This document shows positions 44,931 through 54,619 of a stretch of 64,000 bases of DNA, in pieces; position 1 is the stretch's first letter; each line of letters opens with the position of its first letter. The position numbers and the translations under genes were made by a program. Origin of the DNA: Microbacterium sp. Bi121 (GTDB lineage: Bacteria; Actinomycetota; Actinomycetes; Actinomycetales; Microbacteriaceae); NCBI RefSeq assembly GCF_918698005.1, contig NZ_CAKKLJ010000009.1:1-64000 (forward strand). The letters are read 5' to 3'. Below the pieces are notes generated by a model. It was not told where the DNA came from. It searched no databases and was given only the letters and a program-made list of their open reading frames with translations.

Positions 44931-47003
44931 TCAGGATTTCCGCCGCAGCCCCTTCGCGACCTTCCTGGGCCACCAGATCCGGTCGCCCAGAACCCCGAAC
45001 AGCGCGGGCACGATGACGGTGCGGACCACCAGGGTGTCGACCACCACACCCACTCCGACGATGAGCCCGAGCTGTCCGAGGGTGACCAGCGGCAGCACGC
45101 CGAGCGCGGCGAACACCGCGGCCAGCACGATCCCGGCGCTGGTGATCACGGCGCCGGTGTGCGACACCGCCTGCACCATGCCCTCGCGGGTGCCGCGTGT
45201 CTCGGCCTCGGCGCGGGCGCGGTGCACGAGGAAGATCGTGTAGTCGATGCCGAGCGCGACGAGGAAGAGGAACGCCAGCAGCGGAACCTGCAGATCGAGC
45301 GCCGGCTGGTCGAACAGCACGCGACTGAACCACGACCCGACGCCGATCGCGGCAGCGGCGCTCGCGAGGTTCACCAGCAGCAGTACCACAGGAGCGACTA
45401 TCGACCGCAGCAGCACCAGCAGCACGATCAAGCTGACGGCGAGCACGAGCGGCGCGATCAGCAGCAGGTCCTGCTGGTTGCCGGCACGGGCGTCGAGATC
45501 GGTGGCGACCGCGCCGCCGACGAGCGCATCGGCGTCAGGGATGTCGTGCACCACGTCGCGCAGCTCCGCGACGAGGTCGAGACTCTCCGTGGTCCCCGGT
45601 GCGTACTCGCCGGTCACCATGATCCTGGTCAGCGCACCGTCGTCGGTCTCGCCGGTCGGATGCGCCCGCACCACGCCGCCGAGATCGGTGACGGCGTCCA
45701 CGACCTCGTCCGCCTGATCGGATGCGGCGACGATGAAGATCGGCTGCGACTCCCCAGGGGCGAAGTGATCGGTGAGGACCTCGAGGCCGACGGCCGACTC
45801 GGACTGCACGCGGAACTTCTCCGCCTGGTCCAGGCCGACCGACGTTCCGAGCAGTCCTGTGGCCATGACGGCGAGAAGCGCGAGTCCGCCGACGAGGCTC
45901 ACGGCAGGGCGCTTCATGACGCCCGACGCGATGCCATGCCAGACGGATCCTCGGCTCGGAGCCGCATGACCCGCGGAATCGGCGGTCGGCTTCGGGACGA
46001 ACGGCCAGAACACCCTGCGCCCGCACACCGCGAGCAGCGGCGGCAGCGCGAAGAGCACTGCGGCGAGCGCGATGAGCAGGCCGACGGCCGATGAGATGCC
46101 CAGCCCGCGCGTACCAGGGATGACGGCGAGAGCGAGGGTCAGCAGCGCGAGCACGACGGTGACGTTGGATGCCACGATCGCCGGAACGGTCTTGCGCCAG
46201 GCCGCGCTCAGCGCGGCTCGGTGGTCGTCGTTCACGGCGAGCTCCTCGCGGTAGCGCGAGATGAGGAGGAGCACGTAGTTCGTCCCGGCGCCGAAGACGA
46301 GAACGCTGATGATGCCGGCATCGAACTGCAGGTCGAGCCACGATCCCACAGCTCCCGTGACCTTGGATGCCAGCTGATCCGCGAATGCGACCACGACGAG
46401 CGGAAGCAGCCAGAGGATCGGCGAGCGATACGTGATGATCAGCAGCAGCGCGACGATGAGGATCGTCACGATCAGCAGCGTGAAGTCCGCGCCGTCGAAC
46501 GACGAGGTGATGTCTGCGCCGAAGGCCGGGCCGCCCGTGACCTGAAGTGCGAGCCCATCGATGTCCGGCAGCGATCCGCGCAGGTCCTTCACGATGTCGG
46601 CGGTCTCGGCGTTGTCCTCGCCGACGTTGATGGGCGTGACGATCACCGCGGCGTAGCCGTCGTCGCTGACGCTCGGCGGCGACGGCTCCAGGCCGGTGTG
46701 CTCGTCGAGCGCGGGCACGAGATCGTCCAGGGCGTCGATGTCGGATGCCGTCAGCTCACCGGCATCCGCCCGCGAAGCCACGATGATGACCGACTGCTCG
46801 TCGGCATCGGGGAACTCGTCCAGCAGCGCGCTCACGCGACTCGACTCCGAATCCGCCGGCCCCGTCTCATTGTCGGACGGCGCATCGATCCGGCTGAACA
46901 GGCCGAACAGGGCGACGAAGGCGATGAGGACGATGCCGAGGGACACCCAGGCACCTCGTCGAGAGGTGAGCCGGTCTGGAAGGCGCGTGCGCGTTGCTGT
47001 CAT
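44931..47003 (-). CDS. MMPL-family RND transporter
   Basis: This 690-residue RND-type exporter has two repeats of one helix, a large extracytoplasmic loop and five helices. The [21 protein letters not shown] and [17 protein letters not shown] segments are typical MMPL motifs (the last is the proton-relay region). GGAGAT precedes the ATG at 47003. It could export lipids or drugs and contribute to envelope function; the substrate is unknown. Confidence 0.9.
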   Translation of the reverse strand: MTATRTRLPDRLTSRRGAWVSLGIVLIAFVALFGLFSRIDAPSDNETGPADSESSRVSALLDEFPDADEQSVIIVASRADAGELTASDIDALDDLVPALDEHTGLEPSPPSVSDDGYAAVIVTPINVGEDNAETADIVKDLRGSLPDIDGLALQVTGGPAFGADITSSFDGADFTLLIVTILIVALLLIITYRSPILWLLPLVVVAFADQLASKVTGAVGSWLDLQFDAGIISVLVFGAGTNYVLLLISRYREELAVNDDHRAALSAAWRKTVPAIVASNVTVVLALLTLALAVIPGTRGLGISSAVGLLIALAAVLFALPPLLAVCGRRVFWPFVPKPTADSAGHAAPSRGSVWHGIASGVMKRPAVSLVGGLALLAVMATGLLGTSVGLDQAEKFRVQSESAVGLEVLTDHFAPGESQPIFIVAASDQADEVVDAVTDLGGVVRAHPTGETDDGALTRIMVTGEYAPGTTESLDLVAELRDVVHDIPDADALVGGAVATDLDARAGNQQDLLLIAPLVLAVSLIVLLVLLRSIVAPVVLLLVNLASAAAAIGVGSWFSRVLFDQPALDLQVPLLAFLFLVALGIDYTIFLVHRARAEAETRGTREGMVQAVSHTGAVITSAGIVLAAVFAALGVLPLVTLGQLGLIVGVGVVVDTLVVRTVIVPALFGVLGDRIWWPRKVAKGLRRKS

Positions 47004-47181
47004 GATCTCCAGCCCACCAGCGTGTGGCGATCCGAACATCGCTCAAAAGGTTGAGAATGGCGAATCGCCAGTGGGGCTCTAACCGCAGGCCGCGCGCCCG
47101 TCAACCCCTTCGCGCGATCCGTCGGACCGTGCCAACGTGTCTGCCACGGATCACCTGATCCCCGACGAAAGGAATGGATCA

Positions 47182-47355
47182 ATGGGCATTGGAGACAAGG
47201 CGAAGCACACCGCAGAAGACATCGCCGGCCACATGAAGGAAGCCGCCGGCAAGGCGACCGACAACGAGAAGCTCGAAGCCGAGGGCAAGACGGATCAGGC
47301 CAAGGCCGATCTGAAGAAGGCCGGCGACGACGTCAAGGATGCTTTCGACAAGTGA
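47182..47355 (+). CDS. CsbD-family stress protein
   Basis: This 57-residue hydrophilic, Lys/Asp-rich protein (MGIGDKAKHTAEDIAGHMKE) matches the CsbD family of general-stress proteins. AAAGGA lies 8 nt upstream of the ATG; an earlier in-frame ATG was rejected. A small TGATCT-GAC-AGATCA hairpin overlaps its stop (47353-47367). Confidence 0.8.
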   Translation: MGIGDKAKHTAEDIAGHMKEAAGKATDNEKLEAEGKTDQAKADLKKAGDDVKDAFDK

Positions 47356-47387
47356 TCTGACAGATCATCCGTTCCGAGACGACGAAC

Positions 47388-48440
47388 GTGACCCGTTTCG
47401 GTATCGAAGAGGAGTTCCAACTCCTTGAAGAGAACACTCTTGTTCCTCTCCCGCTGGGCAGCGCCGCACGTAGGGCGCTGCCCAGCGGCGTGGGTACTGT
47501 CGGCAAGGAGTTCCTCACCTCGCAGGTCGAGTTCTCCACCACTCCCGTGCTGACTCTGAGCGCCGCCCGCGAGCAACTGCGCGCATTCCGCCTGGCACTG
47601 GCATCGTTCGCGCGAGACCACGGCGCGGTCGCCATCGGATCCGGCACACCTTTCGGCATCGGACCGGAGGCATCGGTTTCGACATCCGAGCGCTACGGCA
47701 CGGTCGCGCACTGGCTCGGCCACATCGTCGACGGCCACCACGTCAACGGGCTGCATCTGCACGTCGAGCTGCTGGACGATGAGGCACGAGTGAGGGCGCT
47801 GAACGCCGTCCGCGCCTGGATGCCGGTTCTGCTCGCCGTGACGGGCAATTCCCCGTTCGCCGACGGGCGCGACACCGGGCATCACAGCTGGCGCACCGTG
47901 ATCATGAGACGGCTGCCGCTGACAGGCTGTCCTCCCCACTTCCGAGACATGGGGCACTACCGTGCGACGGTGGACCGTCTTGTCACGCAGCACGTGATCC
48001 CCGATCTGGCCTCGGTCTGCTGGGCTGCTCGTCTGTCGGAGACGTATCCGACTGTCGAACTGCGCATCTTCGACGCTCAACTCACGACAGAGGACGCCCT
48101 GCTGTGCGCCGCCCTCGGTCGTGCTCTGGTCGAGTCGGCAGCTGACATGGATGTGCCGATGCGCGACGGCGATGCCGTTCAGGCTTCGCTGTGGGCGGCA
48201 GCACGGGAGGGTCTGGATGCCACCCTCGTGGATCCGTTCAGCGGTGATCTCATTCCTGAACGGCAGGCGGTGAGCCTGCTGATGCAGGTGATCACCCCGG
48301 CGCTGACCGCGAGCGGAGATCTGGCGTTCGCGGCAGCGCATCTGGATCGGATCCTGGAGGCGGGGACCGGAGCCCAGCGCCAGCGCGACGCGTATGCGGA
48401 AGCCGGCATCCCCGGCCTCCGCGCGCTGCTGAGAGGTTGA
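47388..48440 (+). CDS. YbdK-type carboxylate-amine ligase (GCS2 family)
   Basis: This 350-residue protein shows the GCS2 start FGIEEEFQLLE and the HVNGLHLHVEL and TYPTVELRIFDAQL segments of the family. These enzymes are weak glutamate-cysteine ligases; the real substrate in Actinobacteria is often unknown. GTG start. It lies 32 bp after csbD and may be cotranscribed with it. Confidence 0.88.
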   Translation: MTRFGIEEEFQLLEENTLVPLPLGSAARRALPSGVGTVGKEFLTSQVEFSTTPVLTLSAAREQLRAFRLALASFARDHGAVAIGSGTPFGIGPEASVSTSERYGTVAHWLGHIVDGHHVNGLHLHVELLDDEARVRALNAVRAWMPVLLAVTGNSPFADGRDTGHHSWRTVIMRRLPLTGCPPHFRDMGHYRATVDRLVTQHVIPDLASVCWAARLSETYPTVELRIFDAQLTTEDALLCAALGRALVESAADMDVPMRDGDAVQASLWAAAREGLDATLVDPFSGDLIPERQAVSLLMQVITPALTASGDLAFAAAHLDRILEAGTGAQRQRDAYAEAGIPGLRALLRG

Positions 48441-48471
48441 CGCCGCGCGTGAGGGCGTCAACCTCTCGTCA

Positions 48472-49026
48472 TCAGACCGCGAAGTGCACGATTCCGCTGG
48501 CGAGCAGCGAGAGCACGGTCGTCCAGCCGACGATCGCGACGGCCTGCCAGATCAGCACGCGCGCCTTGCTGACGCCGATGGCGGCGAGCATCGTCGCGGT
48601 GAACTGCGTCGGCAGCAGCAGCGGGCCGAGCAGGCTCACCCCTGGAACGCCGTAGCGGTCGAGCGCCCGCTGGAACTTCTGCTTGCGGGCCGTCTTGCGC
48701 GCGTTGTCGTCCTCGATCGGGATGCCGGCGGCACCGGCATCCGCGACTGGGCGGCCGTCAGCGCCGACGAGCGCACCCGCGCGGCGACGGCCGACGACCG
48801 CGGCACGGGCCTTCGAGCTCAGCAGCACGAGGAGCGCGACACAGAGGAAGTTGCCCACGATCGCCGCGATGGCTGCGATCACAGGAGGGATGCCGCCGAG
48901 GATGCCGATGGTCGCAGCGCCCTCGCCCTCGATGAAGGGCACGGCGCCGGCGAGGGCGACGATGAGCGGCTGGACCAGTTCGGGCACCTGGGCGACGAGG
49001 TTCTGGAAGGTCTCGATGAGGTTCAT
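48472..49026 (-). CDS. Small multidrug export family membrane protein (COG2426)
   Basis: This 184-residue protein has about four or five helices, including PFIEGEGAATIGILGGIPP and GVSLLGPLLLPTQFTATMLA. The motif pair PFIEG...GP resembles the Sm_multidrug_ex family. The transport role is unproven. It lies between YbdK (convergent) and the sensor kinase (divergent). Confidence 0.8.
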   Translation of the reverse strand: MNLIETFQNLVAQVPELVQPLIVALAGAVPFIEGEGAATIGILGGIPPVIAAIAAIVGNFLCVALLVLLSSKARAAVVGRRRAGALVGADGRPVADAGAAGIPIEDDNARKTARKQKFQRALDRYGVPGVSLLGPLLLPTQFTATMLAAIGVSKARVLIWQAVAIVGWTTVLSLLASGIVHFAV

Positions 49027-49106
49027 GAGTACAGTCCAGCCGGTGCCGCGGCATCCCAGAAGTGTCGGGCTGTCACCTCTCTCCCGGAGCATCGCACGCC
49101 CGATGG

Positions 49107-49131
49107 GTGACATCTGTCACGCCCATAGGCT
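49107..49131. promoter_or_regulatory. Palindrome and -10 box before the sensor kinase
   Basis: GTGACA-TC-TGTCAC (49107-49120) is a perfect dyad just upstream of the -10 box TAGGCT (49126-49131), which sits 6 nt before the ATG. This position suggests binding by the cognate response regulator. Confidence 0.6.
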
Positions 49132-49137
49132 GAGGGC

Positions 49138-50403
49138 ATGAGTACAGTCCCGCCCGGCTCCGCCCTCCCAGAGGTGATCGGTGCACGCCGCCTGAACCAG
49201 GGCATAACGGCGACCTGGTGGTACACCGTGTCGGGCGTCATGGCCTTCCAGGTGATGGTCGTATTCGTCTGGTTGAGCATCTTCGGGGGTCTGGGCTTCG
49301 ACTTCGCAACGCTCGCCGTGATCGGCATCGGCGGCCTCGTCTGGTGCGCGGCGAGCTTTCCGCTGCTGCTGCAGTACCGCCACCGCGACGACGCCGCTGG
49401 CCCGGTCGCCGGCTGGCGCGGCATCCTCATCCCCATTGCGGTCGCGATCGCGTTCGGGGTTGTGACCGGCGTCCTCAGCGGACTCTGGCTCGTCGGGACG
49501 CTGCCTCTCATCCAGTCGCTTGCACTGCTGAACTGGCCGCGCGGCGTCCGCGTACGGCTGCTGCTCGTGGCGATGGTCGTGCTCGCCGCACTCTGGTTCA
49601 TCGACCTGCGAACGGCGTTCGCCGACGCCGACGCCGAGGTGGTCGGCGCCTGGTGGGTGTTCGGTTTCATCGGCGTCTCCCTGCCGGTGATGGCCGTGAT
49701 GTCGCTGTGGTGGTGGGACGTTCTCGTCACGCTCGACAGGGCCAGGGCGTCCGAAGCGCGCCTGGGGGCGATGCAGGAGCGGCTGCGGGTCGCCACCGAT
49801 GTTCATGACCTGCAGGGTCACCACCTGCAGGTCATCGCCCTCCAGCTCGAATTGGCAGAGCGGCTGCTCGACAAGACAGGGTCTGAAGACGAGAACCGCG
49901 ATGCCGCGCTGCAGCAGCTCCGACTCGCGCGTGCGAGCGTGGCCGAGGCTCGGCAGGGGACGCGCGACCTCGCGATGCGCTTCCGCGGCGTGCCGCTTCC
50001 GGACGAGATCGCCAATGCCGTCGACCTCCTGCGCGCGGCAGGGACGACGGCGGATGCCAGGGTGTCCGCCGATGCGGCCCACGCGCCGGCATCCGTCCTG
50101 GGGCCGGTCATCCGCGAGACGACGACGAACGTGCTGCGGCACGGCGGCGGACGCTGGGCTCGTCTGTCCCTGGCGCGCGACGGCGATGCATGGCGGTATG
50201 AGATCGCGAACGACGCGGCATCCGACAACGGGGTTTCCGGCGACGGGTCTGGGTGCGACGGGTCTGGCGGGTCGGGGCTCGACGGCATCACCCGGCGGAT
50301 CGCGGAGGCAGGCGGCGAGGTGCGCGTGGAGCGCAGCAAGAGCGAGTTCCATGTGATCGTCACGGTTCCGGATGCTGCGACCGAAGCGGAGGCATCGCGA
50401 TGA
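49138..50403 (+). CDS. Two-component sensor histidine kinase (HisKA_3, NarL-partner type)
   Basis: This 421-residue protein has about five or six N-terminal helices (residues 30-190), no large extracellular sensor, a HisKA_3 dimerisation box with the phospho-accepting His (VHDLQGHHLQVIALQ, about residue 222) and a C-terminal HATPase_c G-box (GSGLDGITRRIAEAGGE). DesK-like topology suggests sensing within the membrane. It overlaps the regulator gene by 4 bp. Confidence 0.9.
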   Translation: MSTVPPGSALPEVIGARRLNQGITATWWYTVSGVMAFQVMVVFVWLSIFGGLGFDFATLAVIGIGGLVWCAASFPLLLQYRHRDDAAGPVAGWRGILIPIAVAIAFGVVTGVLSGLWLVGTLPLIQSLALLNWPRGVRVRLLLVAMVVLAALWFIDLRTAFADADAEVVGAWWVFGFIGVSLPVMAVMSLWWWDVLVTLDRARASEARLGAMQERLRVATDVHDLQGHHLQVIALQLELAERLLDKTGSEDENRDAALQQLRLARASVAEARQGTRDLAMRFRGVPLPDEIANAVDLLRAAGTTADARVSADAAHAPASVLGPVIRETTTNVLRHGGGRWARLSLARDGDAWRYEIANDAASDNGVSGDGSGCDGSGGSGLDGITRRIAEAGGEVRVERSKSEFHVIVTVPDAATEAEASR

Positions 50404-51002
50404 TCCGGGTATTGCTCGCGGACGATGAGGCGATGATCCGCTCGGCGCTGGCCGCGCTGCTGCGACTCGAGGACGACATCGACGTCGTGGCCGAGTGCGC
50501 TGACGGGCTGCAGGCCGTGGCGATGGCGGAGAAGCTGCAGCCGGATGTCTGCCTGCTCGACCTGGAGATGCCGGGTCTCGACGGCGTCGAAGTGGCCGAG
50601 CGCCTGAGCCGCTCGATCACCGCGCGGTGCGTGGTCGTGACGAGGCATGCGAGGCCGGGCGTGCTGCGGCGAGCGCTGGCATCCGGAGTCGCCGGCTTCC
50701 TCCCGAAGTCGCGCGGTGCCGACGAGGTCGCGGAGGTCATCCGCCGCGTCGCGGCAGGCGCGCGCTACGTCGACCCCGAGGTGGCAGCGGATGCCCTGAG
50801 CGACGAGCGCTGCCCGCTGACCGACCGTGAGCTCGACGTGCTGCGAGCGGGTCGGCGCGGCGAGACGACGGGGCAGATCGCGCGCACGCTGTCGCTTGCT
50901 CCCGGCACGGTGCGCAACCACATCTCGGCCGTGCTGTCGAAGCTCCACGTCGCGACGAGGCAGCAGGCGGTGCTCTTGGCCGAGGAGCGCGGCTGGATCT
51001 GA
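50400..51002 (+). CDS. Response regulator, NarL/LuxR family
   Basis: This 200-residue protein has a receiver domain (DD at residues 8-9, phospho-accepting Asp54 in CLLDLEMPG, and Thr/Lys switch residues including KS near 105) and a C-terminal LuxR-type HTH (LTDRELDVLRAGRRGETTGQIARTLSLAPGTVRNHI, about 135-170). ATGA overlap with the kinase gene. Confidence 0.92.
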   Translation: MIRVLLADDEAMIRSALAALLRLEDDIDVVAECADGLQAVAMAEKLQPDVCLLDLEMPGLDGVEVAERLSRSITARCVVVTRHARPGVLRRALASGVAGFLPKSRGADEVAEVIRRVAAGARYVDPEVAADALSDERCPLTDRELDVLRAGRRGETTGQIARTLSLAPGTVRNHISAVLSKLHVATRQQAVLLAEERGWI

Positions 51003-51067
51003 TCCGACACCAACTATCGGGTGCCGGCGACACTCGGACATCAGGCTGGAGTGCGAAGGGAGATCAC

Positions 51068-51949
51068 GTGATCGCAGAGCTCAACCACCTCATCGAGACC
51101 GTCGAGGCGCACCTCACCGAGGATGTCGACATCGACGGGCTCGCCACGCAGGTCGGGACGACCGAGTATCACCTGCGCCGGATGTTCTCGTCGCTCGCCG
51201 GCATGCCGCTGTCGGAGTACATCCGGCGTCGGCGCATGACCGTCGCGGCGGCTGACATCGTCGCTCCGGATGCCGGGTCCGGCGAGCGGATGCTGGACAT
51301 CGCGGTGCGCTACGGCTACGGCTCGACCGAGGCGTTCGGCCGGGCGTTCCGCTCGGTGCACGGCGCGAGCCCTGCCGAGGTCCGAGCCGATGGCGGTCCC
51401 CTTCGATCGCAACCGAAACTCAGGTTCCGCCTGACCGTCGAAGGGAACAGTTCCATGGACACCCGCATCACCCACCGCCCCGACTTCCGCCTAGTGGGGC
51501 ATGCCGCTCGAGTGCCGCTCATCCATCAGGGCGTGAATCCGAACATCCAGGCGCATATCGCCGGCATCCCGGCATCCGAGCACGCTCGCCTGAAGGCGCT
51601 GTCGAGCACAGAACCCGCCGGCCTGCTGCAGGTCAGCGCCGACGTCGACCCCGATTACACCGAGGGGAGTGAGCTCACCTATCTGCACGGAGTGGCGGTG
51701 GATGCCGCGACCGCTGTGCCGGAGGACCTCGATGCGATCGAGGTGCCGGAGAGCGACTGGGTCGTGTTCCTCACGTCCGGCGCCTACCCCGCTGCGCTGC
51801 AGGACGCGTACGCGTCGTCGGCGACGGACTGGTTCCCTTCGAACCCGTGGCGCCTGCGCCCTGGTCCCTCGATCGTGGCGGTTCTCGAGCGCGCCGACGA
51901 CTTCAGCACGGCGACGACCGAGCTCTGGATGCCGGTCGAGCGCGTGTGA
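51068..51949 (+). CDS. AraC-family regulator with GyrI-like effector domain
   Basis: This 293-residue protein has an N-terminal AraC HTH pair (LIETVEAHLTEDVDIDGLATQVGTTEYHLRRMFSSLAGMPLSEYIRRRRM, residues 5-57) and a C-terminal GyrI-like domain (about 135-290, LKALSSTEPAGLLQVSADVD, ending in VERV). GTG start with AAGGGAG upstream. Such fusions resemble Rob/SoxS-type multidrug-responsive regulators. The target is unknown. Confidence 0.88.
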   Translation: MIAELNHLIETVEAHLTEDVDIDGLATQVGTTEYHLRRMFSSLAGMPLSEYIRRRRMTVAAADIVAPDAGSGERMLDIAVRYGYGSTEAFGRAFRSVHGASPAEVRADGGPLRSQPKLRFRLTVEGNSSMDTRITHRPDFRLVGHAARVPLIHQGVNPNIQAHIAGIPASEHARLKALSSTEPAGLLQVSADVDPDYTEGSELTYLHGVAVDAATAVPEDLDAIEVPESDWVVFLTSGAYPAALQDAYASSATDWFPSNPWRLRPGPSIVAVLERADDFSTATTELWMPVERV

Positions 51950-51994
51950 CCGGCCCCGTAAGATCGCCTCAGTGGTCGAGTCAGAGGTGCGACC

Positions 51995-52609
51995 GTGGCT
52001 AGAGGTGAGAACGTGTCGGATCCGCTCGCGCGCAGCGCGTCCAGCGATGGCGAGCTCCTTTTCCGCCTCTCGCGCGGTGACGAGCCGGCATATCGACTGC
52101 TGCACGACCGCCACCAGGCCGCCGTCTTCCACGTCGCGCTCCTCCTGTTGCGCTCCACTCGGGACGCCGAAGAGGTCGCGGCCACCGCATTCTTCGAGCT
52201 GTGGCGCAAGCGGGACAAGGTGCGAGTGGTCGACGGGTCCGTTCTGCCCTGGCTGATCGCCGCGGCCTCTCGCACTGCGAAGAACGGTGTCCGCTCGCGT
52301 CGGCGCTACCGAGGACTGCTCAAGCGAATCCCTCACGCTGGCGAGGTCACCGACCACCCTGATGAGGCGGCGAGCGCGATGGACGCGCTGAACGTCTCGC
52401 ACCACGTTCGCAGCGCTCTGCTGCAGCTGAGCGCTCGAGACGCGAGCGTCGTCGTTCTCTGCGTCGTCCAGGGACTGTCGACAGCCGACGCCGCCGTGGT
52501 GCTCGGTGCTTCAGAGGGCACCGTGAAGGCGCGGCTGTCTCGCGCGAGAGCCCGGTTGCACGCAACGCCGGATCGCCATCTGCCACGAGCAGAGGAGGCG
52601 AGCGCGTGA
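51995..52609 (+). CDS. ECF-type RNA polymerase sigma factor
   Basis: This 204-residue sigma-70-like factor has region 2 (AYRLLHDRHQAAVFHVALLLLRSTRDAEEV, about residues 35-65) and region 4 with HTH LSARDASVVVLCVVQGLSTADAAVVLGASEGTVKARLSRAR (residues about 138-180). Two GTG starts, 51995 and 52013, each have AGAGGTG at ideal spacing because that stretch is duplicated. The stop overlaps the next gene as GTGA. Confidence 0.85.
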   Translation: MARGENVSDPLARSASSDGELLFRLSRGDEPAYRLLHDRHQAAVFHVALLLLRSTRDAEEVAATAFFELWRKRDKVRVVDGSVLPWLIAAASRTAKNGVRSRRRYRGLLKRIPHAGEVTDHPDEAASAMDALNVSHHVRSALLQLSARDASVVVLCVVQGLSTADAAVVLGASEGTVKARLSRARARLHATPDRHLPRAEEASA

Positions 52610-53100
52610 ACCGTCCCGTCGATGGAATGCCTCACCACCGCGAGGTGCAGAACCTCCTCATCGAGCAGATGCGCGGCGACCTGTCCCGTCCGAGATGGTG
52701 GAAGACGCTCTGGGGCCGACTGACGATCGCCGGTGGCCTCCTCGCCATCGCCGGTTCGGGTATCGCCGCCGTCGTCCTCCTCAATGAGGCGCCGGTGAGC
52801 GAGACCGGCATCGTCTACTGCCTCGAAGGTCCGTACCGAAACGCCGACGGCACGCTGTCTGGAGCCGCGGCCAGTGTCGCCACCCCGGACGGGGTCGTCG
52901 CCATCGAGGATGCTGAAGCGCTCTGCACTCAGATGTGGGAGGCCGGCGCCTTCGCAGGCAACGACGAGCTGGACGCGACTCCGACCCCCGGAGTCGCACC
53001 GGCGGAGTTCACGACGTGCGTCACGGATGCCGGAGAAGCGGCGGTCGTACCGGGGAGGATCGAATGCTCCGTGCTCCGGCTGCACCCGTATCGGGGATAG
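52606..53100 (+). CDS. Membrane protein cotranscribed with the ECF sigma factor (possible anti-sigma)
   Basis: The 164-residue protein has a short N-terminal cytoplasmic segment with RWWKTLWGRL, one membrane helix near residues 40-62, and an extracytoplasmic domain with four Cys residues. It overlaps the sigma gene (GTGA). The position and single span suggest an anti-sigma-like role, but the cytoplasmic part is short and I see no zinc-binding anti-sigma motif. Confidence 0.65.
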   Translation: MNRPVDGMPHHREVQNLLIEQMRGDLSRPRWWKTLWGRLTIAGGLLAIAGSGIAAVVLLNEAPVSETGIVYCLEGPYRNADGTLSGAAASVATPDGVVAIEDAEALCTQMWEAGAFAGNDELDATPTPGVAPAEFTTCVTDAGEAAVVPGRIECSVLRLHPYRG

Positions 53101-53145
53101 CGCTCCCCCGTCGACCCTGCACGACCCGAACGGCCTGCGCATGCG

Positions 53146-53183
53146 AATGGCCCCCGTCCTGGAATCCCAGGTCGGGGGCCATT
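53146..53183. terminator. Strong GC hairpin between the membrane protein and tRNA-Leu
   Basis: AATGGCCCCCG (53146-53156) pairs with CGGGGGCCATT (53173-53183), with an inner CCTGG/CCAGG extension and an AATC loop. It follows the sigma operon on the plus strand and the tRNA on the minus strand. Confidence 0.75.
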
Positions 53184-53192
53184 TCACTCGCG

Positions 53193-53275
53193 TGCGCGAG
53201 GGGGGACTTGAACCCCCACGTCCATAAGGACACTGGCACCTGAAGCCAGCGCGTCTACCATTCCGCCACTCGCGC
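53193..53275 (-). tRNA. tRNA-Leu (CAG)
   Basis: This 83-nt minus-strand tRNA has a perfect 7-bp acceptor stem GCGCGAG/CTCGCGC with discriminator A. The anticodon CAG (53240-53242) is in a C-T-T-CAG-G-T loop, a long leucine-type variable arm (TGTCCTTATGGACG) follows, and the T arm is GGGGGTTCAAGTCCCCC. CCA is not encoded. Leu tRNA next to fhaA is also seen at the conserved locus of other Actinobacteria. Confidence 0.97.
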
Positions 53276-53419
53276 GAGCGTCTCGCTCCGAAGAACTCAA
53301 CTTCACGAGGATATCACGCACTTTCACCGGCGCAGAACGTGCGGCCGGGGCCGCAAAGGGGCGCGTACCCAGGTGGTCTGGCTACGATGTTGCTACCGCC
53401 GCCATGCCAGAGGAGCCCA

Positions 53420-54103
53420 GTGGGACTACTTGACAGCTTTGAGAAGGGTCTTGAGCGCGCCGTCAACGGCGCTTTCGCCAAGACCTTCCGCAGCGGCATC
53501 CAGCCGGTGGAGATCGCCTCGGCGCTGCGCCGGGAGGCCGACATCAAGGCCGCCGTCGTCAGCCGCGACCGCATCATCGTGCCGAACAGCTTCGTCGTGC
53601 GCCTGAGCGGCGACGACTACGACCGGATGCACGCCCTCGGCGGTGCGCTCACCGACGAACTCCACGCGCTGGTGACCAAGCACGCCAAGGCGCAGGGGTA
53701 CAGCTTCTCCGGACCCGTCTCGATCGCGCTCGAATCCGACGAGAAGGTCGCCACCGGAACAGTGCGCGTGAATTCCGGCACGATCGAGGGCCGCGTCAGC
53801 TGGCAGGCCGTGATCGACGTCGACGGTCGCCGGCACTCGCTCTCACGCGCGCGCACGGTCATCGGTCGCGGCAGCGACGCCGACATCACCATCGGGGACG
53901 CCGGTTCCAGCCGCAAGCACGTCGAAGTCCTATGGGACGGCGAGCGCGCCATGATGCGCGACCTCGGATCCACCAACGGCACCAAGGTCAACGGACAGAA
54001 GGTGCGCGAGGCGCCTCTGCCGAGCGACACGACCATCACGATCGGTCGCACGGACCTCGTCTTCCGCGTCGTCGCGGTCGCCGCAGAAGGGGCCGCACGA
54101 TGA
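53420..54103 (+). CDS. fhaA: FHA-domain protein FhaA (DUF3662 + FHA)
   Basis: This 227-residue protein has an N-terminal DUF3662 domain (GLLDSFEKGLERAVNGAFAK, residues about 2-120) and a C-terminal FHA domain that binds phosphothreonine (IGRGSDADITIGDAGSSRKHVEV, with STNGTKVNG, residues 150-220). In mycobacteria FhaA links kinase signalling to peptidoglycan precursor transport (MviN). GTG 53420 is chosen because AGGAG lies 5 nt upstream. It heads the signalling operon. Confidence 0.93.
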   Translation: MGLLDSFEKGLERAVNGAFAKTFRSGIQPVEIASALRREADIKAAVVSRDRIIVPNSFVVRLSGDDYDRMHALGGALTDELHALVTKHAKAQGYSFSGPVSIALESDEKVATGTVRVNSGTIEGRVSWQAVIDVDGRRHSLSRARTVIGRGSDADITIGDAGSSRKHVEVLWDGERAMMRDLGSTNGTKVNGQKVREAPLPSDTTITIGRTDLVFRVVAVAAEGAAR

Positions 54104-54612
54104 GTGAACTCGTCCTCCTGCTGCTGCGCATCGGCTTCCTGGTGCTGCTGTGGTTCTTCGTGTTCGGCGTCGTCTACTCGCTGCGCGCCGACCTGTTCGG
54201 CGTGAAGGTGCGCAAGCTCCCCGCCGAGGCAGCGAGCGGCACTCCGGTCGCCGCCGCTCCGGCACCGGCATCCAAGCCCAAGCCCTCCCCGCGAGACGGC
54301 TCCGCCGCCACCACGAGCAGCGTCGCGAAGCTCGTGATCACTTCCGGACCGAAAGCCGGGCTCGAACTCCCTCTGGGTACAGAGGCCATGACGATCGGCC
54401 GCTCCAGCGAGTCGGGCCTCGTCATCCGCGACGACTACACCTCCAGCCACCACGCACGCCTCCTGCTGCGGGGCGACACCTGGGCCATCCAGGACCTCGA
54501 CTCGACCAACGGAACCTTCCTCGGCGGCAAGCGCCTGGGCAGCGCTCCGGCGCCCATCAGCATCGGCGACACGGTCAAGGTCGGCGCCACGACCTTCGAG
54601 CTGCGGGCCTGA
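54100..54612 (+). CDS. fhaB: FHA-domain protein FhaB (FipA-like)
   Basis: This 170-residue protein has one N-terminal membrane helix (residues 3-27), a Pro/Ala/Lys linker and a C-terminal FHA domain (TIGRSSESGLVIRDDYTSSHHARL; STNGTFLGG). ATGA overlap with fhaA. It is a PknA/PknB substrate reader at the division or elongation machinery by family knowledge. Confidence 0.92.
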   Translation: MSELVLLLLRIGFLVLLWFFVFGVVYSLRADLFGVKVRKLPAEAASGTPVAAAPAPASKPKPSPRDGSAATTSSVAKLVITSGPKAGLELPLGTEAMTIGRSSESGLVIRDDYTSSHHARLLLRGDTWAIQDLDSTNGTFLGGKRLGSAPAPISIGDTVKVGATTFELRA

Positions 54613-54619
54613 ACCCGGC

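Noticed and set aside
47058-47070. TGGCGA-A-TCGCCA palindrome upstream of the MMPL gene
   Set aside because: Short, single, and not placed on a recognisable promoter.
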